Below are positions 59,301-64,000 of a stretch of 64,000 nt of DNA, one piece after another. The stretch's first letter is position 1. Each line of letters opens with the position of its first letter. The notes under the pieces were generated by a model that worked only from the letters and a program-made list of their open reading frames with translations, did not search any database and had not been told where the DNA came from. The stretch is taken from assembly GCA_003056245.1 (NCBI GenBank), contig MVDH01000003.1:1629497-1693496 (forward strand). Reading direction: 5' to 3'. Source of the stretch: Cellvibrio sp. 79 (lineage in GTDB: Bacteria; Pseudomonadota; Gammaproteobacteria; Pseudomonadales; Cellvibrionaceae). Position numbers and translations under genes: made by a program.

Positions 59301-60802
59301 ATACCAAACCGACCGCCAACCATATCGCCCAAGCCTCGGCAGTGTTTGACGAGTTCCTGTCGATTGCCTCGGGCAGCCCGCTGTTCAGCTTGCAAACCGC
59401 AGAGGCGGTAAATGATCGCGTTGGTTTCCACGATGGTGGCAAAACACAAGTGGCTGGCCTGATTGTGATGAGCATCGATGACGGTGTGGGCATGGTAGGT
59501 GATACCGATGTTGCGCGCGCTGATCTTGATCCGAAGGTAGATGCAATCGTAGTAGTGATTAATGGCACTTCATCGACCCAGACTCCGTTGGTGAAAACGG
59601 CGAGCGGCTTTGTGCTTCACAGCATCCAGCAAAATTCTGCCGATTCAGTGGTGCGCACGGCCAGTTTTGCAGCGGCCGATGGCGGCGGTAATTTCAGTGT
59701 TCCGGCCTACACCACGGCGGTGTTTGTGAAACCGCAATCCGGTGCACAGAGCGCAGGTCTTTCTGCAACCGCGAGCCTTGGTTCCACCAGCGTAGTGCCT
59801 TATGGCGATACGGCGGTGTATGTGCGCGGTGAAGTGTCCGCTGCTGGTTGGGACGCTACTGCTGCAAACCGTATGACTTATGAAGGCGATGGGGTCTATT
59901 CGGCACTGCTGGACGTGACCGCCGGAACCCATATCTTCAAAGTGGCCGAGGCTAACTGGAGCAGTCCGAACCTCGGTTCTAACCAGCCAATCAGCATTGG
60001 TGGCTCACTGACGCTGACCCAGGGCAGTAATGACAATATCTCCATTACCGTGGCGACGGCTGGCCAGTATCGCTTTGAGCTGGATGCTTCTAACAGCACC
60101 ACTGCACCAACCCTGCGTGTGATTGATCCGGAAACCTGGAAGGGCATACCTGTTTATCTGCGGGGCGATGTAACTTCCAGCAGCTGGGGCGCGGATGCTG
60201 GCAACCTCCTGACCTACGAAGGCAACAGCATTTACGCCATCAGTGTTCCGCTGACTGCAAAAGCCTACGAGTTCAAGATTGCCAACAGTGATTGGACCAC
60301 CGTCAACCTGGGCGCAGCTTCCGCTGCTGTACCGGGAAACAATTTGGCTCTCGTCCAGGGCGGAGGCAATATCAATCTCATAGTGGATGCCGCTGGTACC
60401 TATCGCTTTGAGATCAATGCCCGCAACCCGGATGCACCCGTAATCAAGGTGTATCGCGAAGATCTGTTTGCTAGCACGCCGATTTATTTGCGCGGCGAAC
60501 TGACATCGGCTGGCTGGGGGGAGCCGGGTACCGTCAACCAACTGGTTTATGAGAGCAAGGGTATTTACAGCCTTACCCTCAGCCTTGCGGCGCAAAGTTA
60601 CCAATTCAAGGTTGCCGAAGCTGCCTGGACCAATCCCAATCTGGGCGGCGGGGGACTTGTACTCGGCGAGCCGGGCGATTTGGTGCAAGGCTCCAACGAC
60701 AACTTGTCGATCACTATTCCCAGTGCCGGGGACTATCGCTTCACGGTGGACACTTCCAGCCCGAATGCCATGACGATCAATGTCACGGCGGTAGGCAACT
60801 AA
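56318..60802 (+). CDS. Very large pullulanase-type GH13 lipoprotein with three C-terminal repeats
   Basis: Pullulanase cuts alpha-1,6 branches of starch. The 1494-residue product has a lipobox (VLTGCGGG), a Cys-rich spacer (TCQDPQ...CGDP...CPEG...DCVVP) and a CBM41-like domain (VVIYVNVEGNDDERFGAFAGYNLHLWQD). A CBM48-type region (GVGVSVWAPTAQNIELRIYS) precedes the GH13 barrel, with GFRFDQSGYMP (nucleophile D767), YAEAWTP (acid E796) and YVEKHDNETL. A pullulanase C-domain follows. The end has three ~105-residue repeats (VYVRGEVSAAGWD, VYLRGDVTSSSWG, IYLRGELTSAGWG), similar in wording to SusE/SusF-type starch-binding modules. GGGGAAAG precedes ATG 56318. Confidence 0.92.
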   Translation: MNLNARNNIRRLLQGTLPLLLVAAVLTGCGGGSGTDNKKVDLPTCQDPQVVLDNGTCGDPRPPYELPACPEGQVRDGADCVVPDFPAPERKPGPNEVVIYVNVEGNDDERFGAFAGYNLHLWQDCGGGWGSSATDRTGTTYSIPTTWPNGPGVTSEDDGVVGVKHDPHYGAYFVIPTSELGTCGNFIIKTPGGAAQTDNMQISIKRSGGEYDRMAWVIINTSNMRNSRLSDIPVCLTEDCSLERPLVSISDMEAHWISPHTIIWNREFAANKKVELYRSTAGGMKAAQDGSLQGGQLLATLNAGRPMTEEEQTLVPHLSNYLAYDLPSSVSIDTIKSALKDELLVLGRYDSVEENEAKETVTIERGRATRIQLPHVLDALYTAGNADADEAKLGLNYTDGVGVSVWAPTAQNIELRIYSGEPLRVADTKAMQYDASTGVWSYKGSMAELDRKYYRYRVTTYNALAKKVQRLEVTDPYSVSLATNSRYSQFVNLNDTDLKPAGWDNHTIPTVVSPEAMTIYEGHVRDFSINDQSTPAAYRGKYLAFAQTNTAPVEHLRTLVAAGLTHFHVLPANDSATINEDVGTQVNLDSYIFELCQKVADKTKVEVCDGSVSNGATIRSVLQGFDPQSAKARTLIAAFADIDGFNWGYDPQHFNAPEGSYATNPQGFARVKEMREMNMALHQLGLRVVMDVVYPHTLSSGSKAANSVFDKVVPGYYYRVNPATGETENGTGAGADTATEHRMMGKFVADSVAQWAKEYKVDGFRFDQSGYMPKAVLTDAYAAVQAIDPDNYFYAEAWTPASGTSGDRIAVRSTQEALAGTGIGTFNDRIRNPLQQLSLIRGQNVDAIRAGLAGNLRSFKLKTRSGAVINAETVGAYNLDPQEAVNYVEKHDNETLWDWMHRPDALPTDMSIANRVRIHSLTNSIPLLSQGVPFIHMGSDLLRSKSMSPNTYNAGDWFNAVDFTKQSNNWAVGVPPELRDGMTDEIVKALFANPNTKPTANHIAQASAVFDEFLSIASGSPLFSLQTAEAVNDRVGFHDGGKTQVAGLIVMSIDDGVGMVGDTDVARADLDPKVDAIVVVINGTSSTQTPLVKTASGFVLHSIQQNSADSVVRTASFAAADGGGNFSVPAYTTAVFVKPQSGAQSAGLSATASLGSTSVVPYGDTAVYVRGEVSAAGWDATAANRMTYEGDGVYSALLDVTAGTHIFKVAEANWSSPNLGSNQPISIGGSLTLTQGSNDNISITVATAGQYRFELDASNSTTAPTLRVIDPETWKGIPVYLRGDVTSSSWGADAGNLLTYEGNSIYAISVPLTAKAYEFKIANSDWTTVNLGAASAAVPGNNLALVQGGGNINLIVDAAGTYRFEINARNPDAPVIKVYREDLFASTPIYLRGELTSAGWGEPGTVNQLVYESKGIYSLTLSLAAQSYQFKVAEAAWTNPNLGGGGLVLGEPGDLVQGSNDNLSITIPSAGDYRFTVDTSSPNAMTINVTAVGN
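59801..60799 (+). repeat. Three tandem ~105-codon repeats in the pullulanase C-terminus
   Basis: Units start near 59812, 60145 and 60478. Each has the order xYxRGxxxxxxW, TYEGxGxYS, FKxAxxxWxxxNLG, a QG(S/G)xxNxxxxxxxAGxYRFxxxxxxPxAPxxxV core. Spacing is regular at about 333 nt. They look like tandem carbohydrate-binding beta domains. Confidence 0.85.
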
Positions 60803-60810
60803 ATCCATTG

Positions 60811-60832
60811 GCTCCCCGCTGCGGTGGGGAGC
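60811..60832 (+). terminator. Small hairpin between pullulanase and second TonB receptor genes
   Basis: gctcccc (60811-60817) pairs with ggggagc (60826-60832). There is no T-run, and the genes are only 54 nt apart, so it probably modulates or processes a shared transcript and does not end it. Confidence 0.5.
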
Positions 60833-60856
60833 TGCAAGCGATAGCAAACGGACAAG

Positions 60857-63800
60857 ATGAGAATACAAAAAATGAAAAAATTCCCTGTAAAACCACTCGC
60901 CTTGATGGTTGCCAGCCTGGCAGTTGCGCCCTGGTCTGTTGCGCAAGAACCAGCGGACAAAGATGAAGGTGTGGAAGAGGTTATCGTGACCGGCTACGCC
61001 TTATCGATCCAGAATAGTATTGATATCAAACGCAACGCGGATACTGTAGTGCAAGCCATTTCCGCTGATGACCTGGGCGCATTACCCGATGCGTCGATTG
61101 CCGATGCGCTGGGCCGTGTGCCCGGTATTACCGTCACCCGTTCCGGCGGACAAGCGGGAACCATCCAGGTGCGCGGTATGGGTGAGGGCTTTGTGTTCTC
61201 CACCCTGAATGGCCGCGAGCAGGTATCACCTAACGGTACTCGCGCCATGGAATTCAGCCAGTTCCCTTCCGAGCTGATCCAATCGGTAGAAGTCTATATG
61301 TCCCCCAAGGCGTCGCTAATTGAAGGTGGTGTAGCGGGCACGGTGGAATTGAAAACTGCTAACCCGCTGGAAATGGAAGACGAGCAAAAAGTGGTACTGG
61401 GTATACGCGGCAGTTTTAACGATCAGGCCGATGATATCTACGGCGCAGATCCTTACGGCAAACGTTTCTCCGCCTCCTTCCAGAAAAAATTATTCGATGA
61501 CAAGCTCGGCCTCGCACTGGGTTACGCGCGTTTGGTACAACCGCGTTCAGCGACACGTTTCGAGCAATACAATTACGAAACGACACCTTACTCGCTGGTT
61601 AAACCGGACGAGCGTTTGGCGACGGCGATTGTCGATGAAAATTTCAATGCCGTATCAACGGCGAATCGCCCTACTGCGGTATTTATGGCGGAAGGTTTTG
61701 AAGTTTTCCAAACCGGTGGTGAAGAAACTCGCGATGGTTATGTTGCCGCGATCCAATTCGAACCTAACGAAAACCTTTCAATCCAATCCGATATTTTTTA
61801 TTCCAAATTTGAATCCGATAGTTATTCACGCGGCTTCCGTGTGCAACCTCTGCGCAATGCGGAAATCGCCAGCATGGTGTTGTGGAATAACGCGGCGGTG
61901 GTCGGCGGAGAATTCAAAACAGATGACAAGGCTCCGACTGCACTTAATTTGCAAATTAACAGTAACGATGTTACGCAAACCAATGAACTTTTATCCGGTG
62001 GTTTGAATTTGCAATGGCAACAGGATGCACTCACTGCATCGCTGGATTTATCTCATTCGGATGCCTCCGGCGAACAAGCTGACGGTGTAACGCGTGCATA
62101 TTTATATCGCCCGAAAGCGACAACCATTCCAAATGCTGATCCTTTTGAACGCGATCCGAATCAGGCGGTGACTTATTTATTGGATGGAATTAATGTCCCC
62201 AGCGTCAGCATGAGTCGCGATTACACCGCGTATGACAGCAATGGAGTTAGTAATGTGCGCCTGGCAAATTACGAACGCTATCCGCGCATTAATGACGACG
62301 TGATTAGCGCCGTACGTTTTGATGTGAAATACGAATTGGAATTGCCGTTGATTAGTTCTGTGGAAGGCGGTGTGCGTTATTCCGAGCGTAACCACAAAGA
62401 TCGTCGCCAGGTATTCGTATATGGTGATGGTGCGGCGGGCACAATTTTCACGGATTGGTCGTTACCAATCACTACCGAAAATTCGGATGTTGTGAATTGG
62501 AAAGGCGAGTTCTCCAATTTCCCATCATTCATTGCGATTGATGGTGACGTCATTATTCAAGACGCTTATGAAAAAGGCTTGGTGTTGGGGCCTGTACCTG
62601 CAGTAACCGCCGAAAATCTTAATCCGGTAGCGAGCCCGCGCTCAATTGAACCGGCAGCGCGCTGGGGAGAAGGGCGCGATTGGTCGATGAAACAACGTTC
62701 GAACATTGATGAGAATATCGCGTCGTTTTATTTGCAAGCCAATATCGCCAGCACAGTATTTGACCGCGAGTTAGTGGGCAATATTGGAATTCGCCATGTG
62801 CGCAGTGATCAATCCAGTACGGCGATGATCAACGTCAACGGCGATCCGGAAAAAGGTGCGCAGGAAATTTGCGATGAAACCGGCCAATGCAAATCGGATT
62901 ATTCCTATCAGGATTTAGGGGCGAAGTACGATCACAATTTGCCATCGCTAAACCTGAATTACAGTCTCGCCGATAATGATCAATTGCGTGTGGCATTGGC
63001 GCGCGTGCTATCACGTCCACCGATCAATCGCCTTGCGTCGAGTGATTCGGAAGGTTCGGTGTCAGTCGTGGGTAGCGAGGCCTATTTCAATTACGGCGGC
63101 GACACGGCGACATCGCCGTTCCTCACCCCGTTCATTGCAGACCAGATTGATATTTCCTACGAGCACTACATGCCGGAAACTAACGGTTCATTCGTAGTTG
63201 CCGTTTATCATCGCGAAATTAAATCGTTTATCCAGGACATTACTTACGAGGATTATGATTTCCGTGCGAATGGTTTTGATATGCCGGATACCTGGGATAT
63301 TCTCGATGAAGGCAATAATACTGTTGAAACCGAAGTGCTCAACGGCGATTACAAAACAGTTATCAATAATAAAGAAGGCGGATTTATTCGCGGCCTGGAA
63401 ATTTCCTACACCCAAACATTTAATTTCTTGCCGGATTTGTGGCAAGGCTTGGGGGTGAGCACCAGCTACTCGTTAACGGACAGCGAAATCAGCGTGGTGA
63501 ATCCGGTGGAAAGTGTGCAGGGCAGCAATAATTTGCCTTTCCCCGGCCTGGTAGAAAAATCCGCGAACTTTACCTTGTTTTATAGTTATGGCGCATTTGA
63601 AACTCGTCTGTCCACTACCTATCAGGATTCATTTGTGGGTGAGACGCGCAACGTTAATTTGCAGCCAATTGTTTATGCTCCGGAAACACTGCTGGATTAT
63701 CAGGCATCGTACAAATTTGATAACGGCGTAGATGTTATTTTATCTGTTACCAATTTAACTAACGAACCCAATAGAAGTTATATGTTCGATGAAGAGTTAA

Positions 63801-63859
63801 CGCGGACATTGCAATGGTTTGGGCGTACTTTCTACGTAGGAGCGAACTACACGTTCTAA
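60857..63859 (+). CDS. TonB-dependent receptor, oligosaccharide-type
   Basis: The 1000-residue outer-membrane receptor has a signal peptide (PLALMVASLAVAPWSVA, cleavage before QEP), a TonB box (EEVIVTGY) and a plug (NADTVVQAISADDLGALPDASIADALGRVPG...IQVRGMGEGF). The barrel ends YVGANYTF. It is diverged from the receptor at 48750, so the locus has two different importers, perhaps for linear and branched or short and long maltodextrins. It lies 54 nt after pullulanase and is probably co-transcribed. ATG 60872 is an alternative start five codons later. Confidence 0.93.
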   Translation: MRIQKMKKFPVKPLALMVASLAVAPWSVAQEPADKDEGVEEVIVTGYALSIQNSIDIKRNADTVVQAISADDLGALPDASIADALGRVPGITVTRSGGQAGTIQVRGMGEGFVFSTLNGREQVSPNGTRAMEFSQFPSELIQSVEVYMSPKASLIEGGVAGTVELKTANPLEMEDEQKVVLGIRGSFNDQADDIYGADPYGKRFSASFQKKLFDDKLGLALGYARLVQPRSATRFEQYNYETTPYSLVKPDERLATAIVDENFNAVSTANRPTAVFMAEGFEVFQTGGEETRDGYVAAIQFEPNENLSIQSDIFYSKFESDSYSRGFRVQPLRNAEIASMVLWNNAAVVGGEFKTDDKAPTALNLQINSNDVTQTNELLSGGLNLQWQQDALTASLDLSHSDASGEQADGVTRAYLYRPKATTIPNADPFERDPNQAVTYLLDGINVPSVSMSRDYTAYDSNGVSNVRLANYERYPRINDDVISAVRFDVKYELELPLISSVEGGVRYSERNHKDRRQVFVYGDGAAGTIFTDWSLPITTENSDVVNWKGEFSNFPSFIAIDGDVIIQDAYEKGLVLGPVPAVTAENLNPVASPRSIEPAARWGEGRDWSMKQRSNIDENIASFYLQANIASTVFDRELVGNIGIRHVRSDQSSTAMINVNGDPEKGAQEICDETGQCKSDYSYQDLGAKYDHNLPSLNLNYSLADNDQLRVALARVLSRPPINRLASSDSEGSVSVVGSEAYFNYGGDTATSPFLTPFIADQIDISYEHYMPETNGSFVVAVYHREIKSFIQDITYEDYDFRANGFDMPDTWDILDEGNNTVETEVLNGDYKTVINNKEGGFIRGLEISYTQTFNFLPDLWQGLGVSTSYSLTDSEISVVNPVESVQGSNNLPFPGLVEKSANFTLFYSYGAFETRLSTTYQDSFVGETRNVNLQPIVYAPETLLDYQASYKFDNGVDVILSVTNLTNEPNRSYMFDEELTRTLQWFGRTFYVGANYTF

Positions 63860-63928
63860 AATAAGCGAGAATTATTTTTGAATAACGCTTTACTTGCTGC
63901 ATGAAAATGAAGCGCGAAAAAACTACTT

Positions 63929-63964
63929 AAAAAGCCGCATGAAAAGTCATGCGGCTTTTTTTTC
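63929..63964 (+). terminator. Terminator after the second TonB receptor
   Basis: A perfect 14-bp stem (aaaaagccgcatga, 63929-63942, with 63947-63960), an AAAG loop and TTTTTTTT follow the receptor gene by 70 nt. Confidence 0.93.
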
Positions 63965-63983
63965 AAAAAAATAGCGCAATGGA

Positions 63984-63997
63984 TGAATACGTATGTA
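63984..63997. promoter_or_regulatory. LacI-type operator, site 9, at the window's right edge
   Basis: TGAATACGTATGTA combines half-site variants seen in sites 4, 6 and 8. It lies downstream of the last terminator, so it probably serves a gene beyond the window and shows that the regulon continues. Confidence 0.75.
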
Positions 63998-64000
63998 GCT

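Overview
The window looks like chromosome of a Cellvibrio-like gammaproteobacterium (Cellvibrionaceae). The evidence is the gamma-type S10/spc/alpha gene order, the Pseudomonas-like uvrA / yajR-type MFS / ssb arrangement, an RsmY/RsmZ-like small RNA, and a large TonB-receptor and glycoside-hydrolase locus. The genus is an inference from content; no rRNA gene is present to test it.

1-14268: the end of tuf, then the complete S10, spc and alpha ribosomal gene set (rpsJ to rplQ, with secY, rpmJ and rpoA), all on the plus strand. A near-consensus promoter precedes rpsJ. A strong terminator follows rpmJ and a candidate promoter follows that, so the alpha operon is probably transcribed separately. 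A second hairpin lies between rpoA and rplQ.

14269-19930: a candidate Csr/Rsm-type sRNA with 8 GGA motifs, its own terminator and an upstream GacA-box-like site; a perfect 46-bp palindrome overlapping the uvrA stop; uvrA (minus strand); a YajR-type MFS transporter; ssb.

20018-28541 (minus strand): an orphan type VI secretion cargo module in the order vgrG, TPR protein, PAAR-Rhs. The Rhs C-terminus is a HYD1-type ADP-ribosyltransferase toxin. It is followed, with overlapping reading frames, by a small acidic protein (probable immunity) and a macro-domain protein (possible ADP-ribose-removing second immunity). This is the most interesting system in the window.

28894-34311: an HD-GYP response regulator and an MHYT-PAS-PAS hybrid histidine kinase with REC and HPt domains (minus strand), divergent from a periplasmic solute-binding protein. 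34541-39061: a MacAB-like ABC export system with an adaptor, an ATPase and two FtsX-type permeases. 39298-40984: a secreted trypsin-like protease with a PEP-CTERM tail and a DUF3313-type lipoprotein whose lipobox codons form a perfect 20-bp hairpin.

41132-64000: a starch/maltodextrin locus. It holds a LacI-type regulator, an SLC45-like sugar MFS transporter, a GH15 glucoamylase lipoprotein, a cytoplasmic GH13 alpha-glucosidase, two TonB-dependent receptors, a secreted SusA-like GH13, a GH13 lipoprotein amylase and a very large pullulanase lipoprotein with three C-terminal repeats. Nine near-identical 14-bp palindromes built on TACGTA lie in its intergenic regions and at the window's right edge; they are the likely operators of one LacI-family repressor. 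The inferred pathway is: cell-surface amylase and pullulanase cut starch, TonB receptors import oligosaccharides, periplasmic enzymes trim them, the MFS carrier takes maltose or maltodextrin into the cytoplasm, and the GH13 alpha-glucosidase yields glucose.
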